Shown here: positions 1-6,049 of the stretch, in pieces
How positions within the stretch are numbered: position 1 is the first letter of the stretch
How the letters are laid out: each line of letters opens with the position of its first letter
Source of the DNA: Desulfobacteraceae bacterium
GTDB taxonomy: Bacteria > Desulfobacterota > Desulfobacteria > Desulfobacterales > Desulfobacteraceae
DNA length: 6,049 bases
Reading direction: 5' to 3'
NCBI GenBank assembly: GCA_023140455.1
Contig: JAGLLQ010000319.1
Span: 1-6,049 of the forward strand
Notes under the pieces: model-generated
The model's input: the letters and a program-made list of their open reading frames with translations, nothing else
What the model was told of the DNA's origin: nothing
Databases searched by the model: none
Made by a program: the position numbers and the translations under genes

Positions 1-13
1 CTTATCTTGCAGA

Positions 14-30
14 ACACGACCTATTCGTGT
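14..30. other. Small hairpin downstream of the last gene
   Basis: ACACGA (14-19) and TCGTGT (25-30) form a perfect 6-bp stem with a 5-base loop. On the minus strand the following bases (11 down to 1) read TGCAAGATAAG, with no T tract, so it does not look like an intrinsic terminator. It may be a chance hairpin, or fall inside the start of a further gene. Confidence 0.35.
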
Positions 31-40
31 CAGCATCCAC

Positions 41-68
41 TAGTAAATTAATCCTGATAAATTAATCC
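41..68. repeat. Two 14-base tandem repeat units
   Basis: The units at 41-54 and 55-68 agree at 12 of 14 positions and share an exact 11-base core TAAATTAATCC (44-54 and 58-68). A much weaker third unit may continue at 69-82, into the stop codon of the last gene. It looks like a small local duplication; no function is evident. Confidence 0.6.
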
Positions 69-75
69 GGGCAAA

Positions 76-450
76 TCAATTAATGTTAACAGCTTTATAG
101 CCTCGCATGGCAGCTTTGCCCTGCTGCAGCTTTGCAAGGTCTGTTTTCAAATTTTCTCTATATTTCAATATCGCTTTTGAAAGTTCTTCACTAACATCCA
201 TTATTGATGTAAGCCGGGTTTCATACTCTGCCAATGCAGGAAGACTATTTATACCACCATGAGATCCTGCATTCTCAACAAAATAATTTATATTTTGTTT
301 TAGTTCTTCAAATGCTCTGTCTCTGTCTTCAGTCATGCGAGCTATGTCAGGCATGGGTTCATTCTTCATTACATTCAGATGTAATATTTGTAATTCTTCA
401 TATTCAGTAAAACAAAGTTCAAGTTTTTGTTTATACCGTTCAATTCCCAT
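76..450 (-). CDS. Small helical protein in fliT position, probable FliT/FlgN-like export chaperone
   Basis: The protein has 124 residues from ATG 450 (134 if translation began at ATG 480, which lacks a ribosome binding site). It has no signal peptide or membrane segment and looks almost wholly alpha-helical: a first helix region at about 3-29, a break at Pro32 and Pro34, a second at 38-60, a Gly-rich turn (AGSHGG at 61-66), and a long charged helix from about 70 to 115. The end, LQQGKAAMRGYK at 108-119, recalls the C-terminal pattern of FliT and FlgN type chaperones, which bind FliD or hook-junction proteins before export. Size, helical layout and position after fliD-fliS-flaG all fit a FliT-like chaperone for FliD. 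The sequence itself is divergent and I do not recognise a firm family signature, so the gene is sure but the role is inferred. It lies 41 bases after flaG and is probably in the same operon. Confidence 0.8.
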   Translation of the reverse strand: MGIERYKQKLELCFTEYEELQILHLNVMKNEPMPDIARMTEDRDRAFEELKQNINYFVENAGSHGGINSLPALAEYETRLTSIMDVSEELSKAILKYRENLKTDLAKLQQGKAAMRGYKAVNIN

Positions 451-456
451 TGTATG

Positions 457-463
457 CTCCTCT
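457..463 (-). promoter_or_regulatory. Ribosome binding site of FliT-like gene, decides the start
   Basis: The minus strand reads AGAGGAG, then a 6-base spacer CATACA and ATG at 450. The longer in-frame ATG at 480 is preceded only by AT-rich sequence (TTTATTAGTTA) with no Shine-Dalgarno match, and it sits 11 bases after the flaG stop. This favours ATG 450. Confidence 0.8.
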
Positions 464-491
464 ATAATCAGATTAGCCATTAACTAATAAA

Positions 492-881
492 CTAAATTTT
501 TGCGTCAAATAGCATTCCTGTGAGCTCTTCCATTTTCACTCTTAATTCCAAAATTTCTTCCGAAGGAATCTGTTTTATCAATTCATCTGTTGCCTTATTT
601 TTGATTTCCACAACAACCTGGTGATCTAGTTTTTCATACATGGAGAATCTCAGGTTAGTCTGTAAATCACTCATATACTCATTTAGATCTTCAGTTATTT
701 GTTTTGTTTCTTCAGCTGATAAAGATTCTCCCTGATTGGCTTTTTCTGTTTTCTGTAGTTCTTTAATTTTTTCCGCTTTAGCAACAGAATCAACCACAGG
801 TGCTGCTGCCTGATGTACAGGAGCTTCAACCGGAGGTGATTCCATTGTTGCAACGTCTGCATTTATGTTGTTGATGTTCAT
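492..881 (-). CDS. flaG: FlaG family flagellar protein
   Basis: FlaG proteins are small cytoplasmic or exported factors encoded beside fliD and fliS in polar flagellates; loss in Vibrio, Pseudomonas or Campylobacter relatives changes filament length. Their biochemical role is not settled. This 129-residue protein has a disordered, Ala/Pro/Val-rich N-terminal third (about 10-35), a charged helical linker (36-70) and the conserved FlaG domain from about 60 to the end. The domain shows the typical LRFSMYEKLDHQVVVEI at 77-93 and IKQIPSEEILEL at 102-113, where the family has D...vvkIvD...evIRQIPpEe.L. The gene ends in TAG, starts at ATG 881, and has TAGGAGG at 887-893 with a 5-base spacer. It sits between fliS and the FliT-like gene, a common arrangement. 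Confidence 0.95.
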   Translation of the reverse strand: MNINNINADVATMESPPVEAPVHQAAAPVVDSVAKAEKIKELQKTEKANQGESLSAEETKQITEDLNEYMSDLQTNLRFSMYEKLDHQVVVEIKNKATDELIKQIPSEEILELRVKMEELTGMLFDAKI

Positions 882-918
882 AGTTTCCTCCTAAAATAAT
901 AAATTAGTTTTCTACTGT

Positions 919-1368
919 TTATGCAAATAAAGATTTTGGCGGTGATGAATTGTCTGTTTTATCTATATTACCAGCATATTCACCAGTGCTACCCTCCTTA
1001 TTTAAAACCTCAGTCTCCCATATATGGTTTAATTGCTTAATGTAAGAATATGTCAAATCAATAGCTTTGGAATCATTGTTAAGTGAAACTTTTGGAAGCT
1101 CAGTTAACATATTGCTGTATAATTCCCGTAAAAATTGAATTGGCTCATCCTTGATTTCAGTATCAAGGCTGGTATAAAGCTCTGTAATAATGGCAATTGC
1201 TTTACCTAAATGTTCTCCGCGTTTTCTGGGGTTGTTTTCATCAATACCTTGTTTAGCAAGACTTAGATTCCTGAGAGCGCCTTGATACAGCATCTGGATG
1301 AGCTGTTCAGGTGTCTTGCCCTGGTAATGGTTGTTAAGATAGGTATTCATGTTGGTTGCGGCTGACAT
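919..1368 (-). CDS. fliS: Flagellin export chaperone FliS
   Basis: FliS binds the C-terminal helix of newly made flagellin in the cytoplasm, prevents early polymerisation and delivers it to the export gate. The 149-residue protein has the family pattern in order: NTYLNNHYQGKTPEQLIQML at residues 8-27 (usually Y...V.TASPEQLI.MLY), YQGAL at 28-32, a central helix with KAIAIITELYTSLDTEI at 56-72, FLRELYSNM at 79-87, and a last helix ending in the conserved tryptophan at 117 (KQLNHIW). A polar tail of about 30 residues (120-149, rich in Gly, Ser, Asn and Asp) extends beyond the core and makes it slightly longer than typical FliS (about 125-135). The start has a near-perfect AAGGAGG at 1374-1380 with a 5-base spacer. 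It follows fliD by 18 bases and precedes flaG by 37, so it is probably cotranscribed. Confidence 0.96.
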   Translation of the reverse strand: MSAATNMNTYLNNHYQGKTPEQLIQMLYQGALRNLSLAKQGIDENNPRKRGEHLGKAIAIITELYTSLDTEIKDEPIQFLRELYSNMLTELPKVSLNNDSKAIDLTYSYIKQLNHIWETEVLNKEGSTGEYAGNIDKTDNSSPPKSLFA

Positions 1369-1386
1369 ATAAGCCTCCTTTTATAA

Positions 1387-3072
1387 TCAATCTGTTTTAT
1401 TTGTGTCATTAAATGCGTCAAGCATACTTCCAAGATAATTCATCTGTGAATTCATTCTCCCAATAAATGAATCAAGCTGAATAAATTGTCTTGCCATTTG
1501 ATCATATTTTCTATCAAGTCTTTGAGTCGCAGTCTCAATACTATCGGTTAAAGTATCTATTTTTTCCTGCATAGTGCTTTTTTCTGCATTGACTATACCT
1601 GTACTGGAATTAGTCATTGATCTCAATTTTACATTAAGAGTATCACCAAGACCTTCTATTCCCCTATCGCTGTCTCCAATGAAAAGAGCCGTGACATCAT
1701 CAAGCGAAGAAGCAAAAGCTTCATTAAGAACACTTTGATCAAGAGTTATTGTTCCATCCTGGTTTGTTTCCATTCCGAGATCAGCAAGGGATGTAATGCT
1801 GGTTCCAGTATCGACAATAGTTCCCAGGAGATCAAAAAGAATGGAGTCAAGAGATTTTAAAGATTGTATATTGGAAAGGATGCCTCCTGCATCATTTACA
1901 TCTGTTGCATAGGCTGTTTTTAAATCTATATCAGCATTGATTTCATTATATGTATCAATCAGATCTATAATTTTTTCTTTCATTGCCTCAGTTGAGGCAG
2001 ATATACTCACCTGGGTTGAGTCTACTTTTTTCAAAGTTAAAGAGACGCTTTGAATAACATCATCAATATCGTTGTTACTCTGTCTTTGATAGTCAACACC
2101 ATCTATAGAAAAGGCTGCATTCAAGGATTCAGCAACAGCTCCCTGTATTTCAGTCATTGTAAGGTTTGCACTTATTGATATCCTGCTGTCCTCACCTGTC
2201 GCATCTGCTGTGAACGTAAGTTTCCATGGAGTTGCGCCGACTCCGGTGTCAACCATGGCAGCAGTCATTCCGCTATTGTTTGCGTCATCATTTATAAGGG
2301 TAACAACGCTGTCGTATGAGGCCCCGGGTGGTACTACGACATATACAGGGTCATTGCCAGCCCCAACCTGATAAGAAAAATTAAGATCAGGTGTAATAAA
2401 AGCAGGTCCTTCTGTTACAAGAATTTGACTGTTTTCAGTAGTGTCCTTTGTTGTTGAAGATAGTTTGACATAGCTCCCGTCATCGCTTGTTGCAGCAGTA
2501 GCTGTTACATAAGTTGAATCACCATTAATATTTTCAGAATCAGCATTGATTGCGTCTACAATATCCTGAATACTTGAGTTCGCTGCAATGGTAAGAGAAA
2601 TGGTCTGTTGCCCATCTTCATGCTCAACAGTAAAAGAAAGAGCCGTGTCCACACCAACAGTAGCTTCTGTAAAAGTTGTATATGATGTGGTTGGTTCGGC
2701 ATACATAACAGCACTTGAGCCTGCTGCACCGGTATCTGCCTGCCATGCACTTTTTGAAGCAAGACGATCAATATCAAGAGAGTATGATGAAATGGTAGAA
2801 CCTGTTTGTACAGTTGCAAGGGCAACTTCTTCGTCAATAGTAGCTGTTCTGTCCATGAAATTTGATTCTAAAGAAAGAGAAAGTGCATCTGATTTCATCT
2901 GGAGAATTTTTGCATTCAAAGAATTAAATTCAACAATCTGTTCTGTGAGCCTAGTTTTTTCAGATTCTTTTATATTAATTGATGTCTCATCAGCTGCACG
3001 CAGGTCGTCAAGCATTTGCTGGAGCTCAAATCCTGAACCTACACCTAAACTTGATACTGATCCTAAAGTCAT
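1387..3072 (-). CDS. fliD: Flagellar hook-associated protein 2, filament cap FliD
   Basis: FliD is exported through the flagellar type III apparatus and forms the cap at the filament tip under which flagellin subunits fold and polymerise. From ATG 3072 the protein has 561 residues, longer than the roughly 470 of enteric FliD. Residues 5-105 match the FliD N-terminal domain, with LGVGSGFELQQMLDDL at 9-24 close to the usual LGVGSGLD start. Residues about 145-205 and 230-300 resemble two flagellin hook IN motifs, in the variable surface region. Residues about 315-550 form the conserved C-terminal domain, with the LADLGMETNQDGTITLD segment (429-445) and a terminal coiled-coil-like helix from about 497. 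I see no cysteine, as is common in exported axial flagellar proteins. It is the first gene of a tight group with fliS 18 bases downstream, behind a candidate sigma-28 promoter. An in-frame GTG nine bases upstream is a less likely start. Confidence 0.96.
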   Translation of the reverse strand: MTLGSVSSLGVGSGFELQQMLDDLRAADETSINIKESEKTRLTEQIVEFNSLNAKILQMKSDALSLSLESNFMDRTATIDEEVALATVQTGSTISSYSLDIDRLASKSAWQADTGAAGSSAVMYAEPTTSYTTFTEATVGVDTALSFTVEHEDGQQTISLTIAANSSIQDIVDAINADSENINGDSTYVTATAATSDDGSYVKLSSTTKDTTENSQILVTEGPAFITPDLNFSYQVGAGNDPVYVVVPPGASYDSVVTLINDDANNSGMTAAMVDTGVGATPWKLTFTADATGEDSRISISANLTMTEIQGAVAESLNAAFSIDGVDYQRQSNNDIDDVIQSVSLTLKKVDSTQVSISASTEAMKEKIIDLIDTYNEINADIDLKTAYATDVNDAGGILSNIQSLKSLDSILFDLLGTIVDTGTSITSLADLGMETNQDGTITLDQSVLNEAFASSLDDVTALFIGDSDRGIEGLGDTLNVKLRSMTNSSTGIVNAEKSTMQEKIDTLTDSIETATQRLDRKYDQMARQFIQLDSFIGRMNSQMNYLGSMLDAFNDTNKTD

Positions 3073-3077
3073 TTTCG

Positions 3078-3085
3078 TCACCTCT
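3078..3085 (-). promoter_or_regulatory. fliD ribosome binding site, decides the start
   Basis: The minus strand reads AGAGGTGA, a 7-of-8 match to the ideal GGAGGTGA, followed by a 5-base spacer and ATG at 3072. The upstream in-frame GTG at 3081 lies inside this Shine-Dalgarno sequence and so cannot be served by it. This supports ATG 3072 as the start. Confidence 0.85.
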
Positions 3086-3115
3086 GATATTTACAAAATC
3101 TTTAACGTATAAATA

Positions 3116-3143
3116 ATATCGGTAGTTTAAAGGCAAAACATTA
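3116..3143 (-). promoter_or_regulatory. Candidate sigma-28 (FliA/SigD) promoter for fliD operon
   Basis: On the minus strand a -35-like TAATGTTT (3143-3136) is followed after 12 bases by a -10-like ACCGATAT (3123-3116). The FliA consensus is TAAAGTTT-N11-GCCGATAA and the Bacillus SigD form is TAAA-N14-16-GCCGATAT. The -35 matches 7 of 8 and the -10 matches 7 of 8 to the SigD form (6 of 8 to the FliA form). Measured from the TAAT core, the spacer is 16 bases, inside the SigD range but one longer than the FliA optimum. The predicted start near 3109 would give a leader of about 37 bases before the fliD ATG. Sigma-28 control of fliD-fliS is well established in other bacteria. The match is by eye; no transcript data are available. 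Confidence 0.62.
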
Positions 3144-3154
3144 ATATATTTTTT

Positions 3155-6037
3155 TTATGATTCTTTAAGCAATGCGTTCAGGTTTGCATAAGCTTCTTTG
3201 GCTGCTTCCAGCTGCCCTGTTTTTTGATAACAATCTCCAATTTTTTTTAGTAAATGAACACGCTCCGGCAATATTAAAAAACAGTTCTCAAACGCTGCTA
3301 AAGCATCTTCAAATTGCCCTGACTGCATAAGTTCATCGCCTATCTCTTCCCAGTAAACAGCGTAAACACTGTCAAGTGCGACAGCCTGCTTTAAGTGATT
3401 AATTCCTTTGGGATAGTCTTCAATTGCAAAATAAGCATCAGTAAGAGATATATGAAGGGCAGGATTATTAGGTGTAATATCCAGCGCTTTATTAAAATGA
3501 TCAATGCCCAGATCAAAGTTTTCTTTGTTAACTGAGATTACACCTTTATAATAGTTAAGTTGAGAAGCATTGTCGTCACCAATTATATAAGCCAGCTTCT
3601 GAATGGAGCCTAAATCGTCCAGCCAGGAGTCAATCATATCTTCTGCTTCAGATAAAGTGCCTTCTGTTTCATGATTTTCTATTTCTGTTATGGTTTGCTC
3701 ACTGCGTAATTTAAGTTCCTGTTTAACCTTTTTGTGTTCAGGAGCATAGATTAGACCTTTTAAAAGAAGCCTCCTTGCAACAGCTTTGTCATTAATATCA
3801 AAGATCGGGGCATAACTTATGTATGCATCACCTTGGCTTTCTCGGAATTTTGTTATCCTATCGGCAAATAAAGGATCAGCTTTGACAGCTTTAGCAAAGA
3901 ATGCTTCTGCTATATCATATTCAGTATAATGTGCAGATGTAATGCCCTGAAAAAAATCTGCTTCTCCAGAATCCGGCATGGCAAGAGATAATTCTTTTAA
4001 CCAAGGTTGGGCAAGATTGATATTCCCTGAATCAAAATAGAGAGTGATTATTTTTTTCAGATATTGATTATACTTTTCTTTGTTTTCTTTTTTATCAAGT
4101 AGCGTTAGAATTTTTTCCTCTGCCTGAAGAATCTTGACATCATCTTCTATGGTATCCTGTAATAATGGTAAAACTTCTTTTCTAACTTCATTAACAGTGT
4201 CTAATCTCTGAAGACTTCTCTTTAACCATTTAGTGTACTTTCCAGGATTATTTGATAATTGATCAATAGCATGTTTTTGTTGTTCACTGTGGCGGAGTCC
4301 TGCCATAGTGATCTCCTGCATTATTGGCCAAATATCTGTGGCATCATCAAGATTCTTTCCAATCTTATCAAGTTTTGATAATTTTTTTTGACTTGGAGAA
4401 GGAAGATCATTAAAACTTTTATATGCTGTTTTTGACTTTTCAGCTTTATTTGATACTTTAATGAGATCATTTAAAAGTTGTTTTGTCTCTTTTAGCCATT
4501 TCTTAATTTGCATACACCTTTTTATCTTTGATTGTAATTCACGAATAAGATGATTTCGTAATACAGCAGGATCTTTTTTATCAGAAAAAGCGGAGAAACT
4601 TTTTTGTATTTCTATTCTGGCGGTACAAAATTGTTCAATGGAGTCTTGTAATGGCATAACTATAGTACCTTCAATATGACACCCTTTTTCAGTTGAGTTT
4701 ATATAGTGTCCTTTCTGATTTTCAATCATTGTCTCAAAATTTCTTTTATGGTAATGAAAACCTCGGTTTGAAGGAACTTTCTTACCGTGTACACCTTCAA
4801 GCCAGATAATATCTTTTTCATTTTTCAGTGTTTTGTTAATAAGATCTTTTGTAGGTAGAGTCATATTAGATGCATGGCTTTTTGATTGTGAAAAAGAAAG
4901 GTCCTGCCCCACTAAAATTATAGGAGAGCACCCCATCCAGATGGCAGAGAGAAAATTTAAATGTGCCACTGAAGATGCTCCAGCAGTAATTGTTTCGCAG
5001 CCAACTAATTTTGCCATCCATTGTTCTATAGGTTTAGCACCAAAACACCAGAAGACATTATCAGCAGGAAAGAGTTTCGCCATTTTGCTGCTTGCCCAGG
5101 ACATACATATCAGGGAGACATCTTGTACTTGTTTGCTAACATGGGCAACTTTTTCAAAAATAAGCTCTAAGGGATCAATAGTAGTAATAAAATTGGGCAT
5201 TATCTCATTGGTAATTAAGCTTGGTAAGGCAGAATCTACAGCGAGAATAACAGCTTTATCCTTAACTTTTTTTAAAAGATGGATATTTTTATCAAGAGAA
5301 GGTCCTGCTGAAACTATAATCGCTGGCATATCTTTAAATTTGTCTTTCAAATCATCAAATACATAGTTATGGTGTACTGAATTAAGATGCCTAAGCCTGT
5401 TTGTAAAAAAATCGTTACCCATTTTTAAAAAAGTATTACCTTCAATATTGGCAGAACTTATATAATTATTTATATTTTCGTAGAGGCTATTATATTTTAA
5501 ATTGTCAAGTGCAAAGGAAGGTTCATGTTTAATGTGTTGTATTTCTTCTAATTGTAGAGCTTTTATTGCAGGTTCCATTATTTTAGCAATGTTTTGATCT
5601 TCACCAATGCCTAATATAACTCGAGGATCTGAAAGAAGTGTTGAAAAATCTAAGGCTTTTAACGCTTGCAGAAATATGCCTGTATTTGGTTCAAAAACAG
5701 CAAGATGTCTTAGACTTTTACTCTGTCCTATTACGTTGAGGGGGCAATAACCAAGTCCCATACCTGTAATAATTAGAGTCCCGGTAAAATCTTTTTTTAT
5801 GATTTTAAAAATATCGTTAGCTTCAACTCCTGGGTTTTCCGGGACATGCAAAGATATATTATTCCCATTTATATCTTTGGTCCATAGATTTGGTTCGCCA
5901 TTTGTAGCAAGAATAATTTCGCCTTCAGGTTCAGGTGGATTTTTTTTCATCACTGCCCATATATGGGGATGATTTTTTTTAAGAAGCCTCATGTTTGCGT
6001 TGAAAAAATCTACCTGTTCAACATAGTCTGTTGGCAT
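3155..6037 (-). CDS. Maf-family flagellin glycosyltransferase with C-terminal TPR repeats
   Basis: This 960-residue cytoplasmic protein belongs to the motility-associated factor (Maf, DUF115/MptE-like) family, whose members transfer nonulosonic acids such as pseudaminic or legionaminic acid to serine or threonine of flagellin. Residues 91-97 (TGMGLGY) and the FEP at 115-117 match the Maf N-terminal domain. The central domain, about 205-400, carries AGPSLDK at 244-250, AVDSA at 266-270, TTIDP at 285-289, TAGASS at 351-356 and GQDLSFS at 377-383, followed by His388. These are the family's conserved sugar-nucleotide-binding and catalytic-core signatures. Residues about 480-660 are Lys/Glu-rich and look helical, with no recognised family. 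TPR-like repeats occupy about 660-726, and four clearer ones run from about 825 to the end. The ATG is preceded by AGGAGA at 6044-6049 with a 6-base spacer. Its position just before fliD-fliS supports flagellin modification. The sugar and acceptor sites cannot be read from sequence. Confidence 0.93.
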   Translation of the reverse strand: MPTDYVEQVDFFNANMRLLKKNHPHIWAVMKKNPPEPEGEIILATNGEPNLWTKDINGNNISLHVPENPGVEANDIFKIIKKDFTGTLIITGMGLGYCPLNVIGQSKSLRHLAVFEPNTGIFLQALKALDFSTLLSDPRVILGIGEDQNIAKIMEPAIKALQLEEIQHIKHEPSFALDNLKYNSLYENINNYISSANIEGNTFLKMGNDFFTNRLRHLNSVHHNYVFDDLKDKFKDMPAIIVSAGPSLDKNIHLLKKVKDKAVILAVDSALPSLITNEIMPNFITTIDPLELIFEKVAHVSKQVQDVSLICMSWASSKMAKLFPADNVFWCFGAKPIEQWMAKLVGCETITAGASSVAHLNFLSAIWMGCSPIILVGQDLSFSQSKSHASNMTLPTKDLINKTLKNEKDIIWLEGVHGKKVPSNRGFHYHKRNFETMIENQKGHYINSTEKGCHIEGTIVMPLQDSIEQFCTARIEIQKSFSAFSDKKDPAVLRNHLIRELQSKIKRCMQIKKWLKETKQLLNDLIKVSNKAEKSKTAYKSFNDLPSPSQKKLSKLDKIGKNLDDATDIWPIMQEITMAGLRHSEQQKHAIDQLSNNPGKYTKWLKRSLQRLDTVNEVRKEVLPLLQDTIEDDVKILQAEEKILTLLDKKENKEKYNQYLKKIITLYFDSGNINLAQPWLKELSLAMPDSGEADFFQGITSAHYTEYDIAEAFFAKAVKADPLFADRITKFRESQGDAYISYAPIFDINDKAVARRLLLKGLIYAPEHKKVKQELKLRSEQTITEIENHETEGTLSEAEDMIDSWLDDLGSIQKLAYIIGDDNASQLNYYKGVISVNKENFDLGIDHFNKALDITPNNPALHISLTDAYFAIEDYPKGINHLKQAVALDSVYAVYWEEIGDELMQSGQFEDALAAFENCFLILPERVHLLKKIGDCYQKTGQLEAAKEAYANLNALLKES

Positions 6038-6049
6038 AATGGTTCTCCT

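Noticed and set aside
1..36. Possible start of a further gene on the minus strand (ATG at 36, MLTRIGRVLQDK to the edge)
   Set aside because: Twelve codons without a stop are expected by chance about half the time, and no Shine-Dalgarno sequence lies at a proper distance. It does not resemble the CsrA or flagellin start that might be expected here.
2556..2837. Minus-strand open frame of 93 codons overlapping fliD in another frame
   Set aside because: It is fully contained in fliD, is Leu/Gln/His-rich with no domain pattern, and has no separate context supporting it.
2588..3112. Plus-strand open frame of 174 codons opposite the start of fliD
   Set aside because: It lies antisense to a clear FliD N-terminal domain, its product is Ser/Val/Cys-rich with no recognisable family, and it reflects the codon pattern of the real gene.
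3101..3113. Imperfect palindrome TTTAACGTATAAA before fliD
   Set aside because: Only four outer pairs match, so it is too weak to call a regulator site.
3086..3120. Inverted repeat GATATT/AATATC in the fliD leader
   Set aside because: Only six AT-rich base pairs separated by 23 bases; expected by chance in such sequence and not credible as an operator or terminator.
4833..5366. Plus-strand open frame of 177 codons inside the glycosyltransferase gene
   Set aside because: It is antisense to the conserved Maf catalytic core, has no family resemblance, and is a shadow frame.

Overview
The window is an AT-rich piece of a bacterial flagellar gene cluster. All five recognisable genes lie on the minus strand and are read from high to low coordinates. 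The order is a large Maf-type flagellin glycosyltransferase (6037-3155), the filament cap gene fliD (3072-1387), the flagellin chaperone gene fliS (1368-919), flaG (881-492), and a small helical protein in the usual fliT position (450-76). The window is densely coding, with no rRNA, tRNA, CRISPR array, insertion sequence or phage gene that I can see. The organism is probably a Gram-negative, polar-flagellated bacterium. The gene order, the TPR-tailed Maf protein and the base composition would suit a low-GC marine sulfate reducer of the Desulfobacterales, but that placement is inference from general resemblance and not from a marker gene.

Region by region: positions 6038-6049 hold the ribosome binding site of the glycosyltransferase, whose own promoter lies outside the window. 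The 82-base gap between the glycosyltransferase stop and the fliD start (3073-3154) holds a good candidate sigma-28 (FliA/SigD) promoter and the fliD ribosome binding site. From fliD onward the genes are 18, 37 and 41 bases apart, each with its own strong Shine-Dalgarno sequence, which reads as one late-class flagellar operon. Positions 1-75 follow the last gene and hold a short tandem repeat and a small hairpin, with no clear terminator.

Together the genes cover the last steps of filament building. Maf adds a nonulosonic-acid type sugar to flagellin in the cytoplasm. FliS, and probably the FliT-like protein, hold filament and cap subunits unfolded or unpolymerised for export. FliD caps the growing filament, and FlaG modulates filament length. 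Two start codons need correcting from the longest open frames: fliD should start at ATG 3072 instead of GTG 3081, and the FliT-like gene at ATG 450 instead of ATG 480. I found no undescribed system here. The most interesting points are the sigma-28 promoter candidate, the TPR-extended Maf with a long uncharacterised helical middle, and the divergent FliT-like protein.
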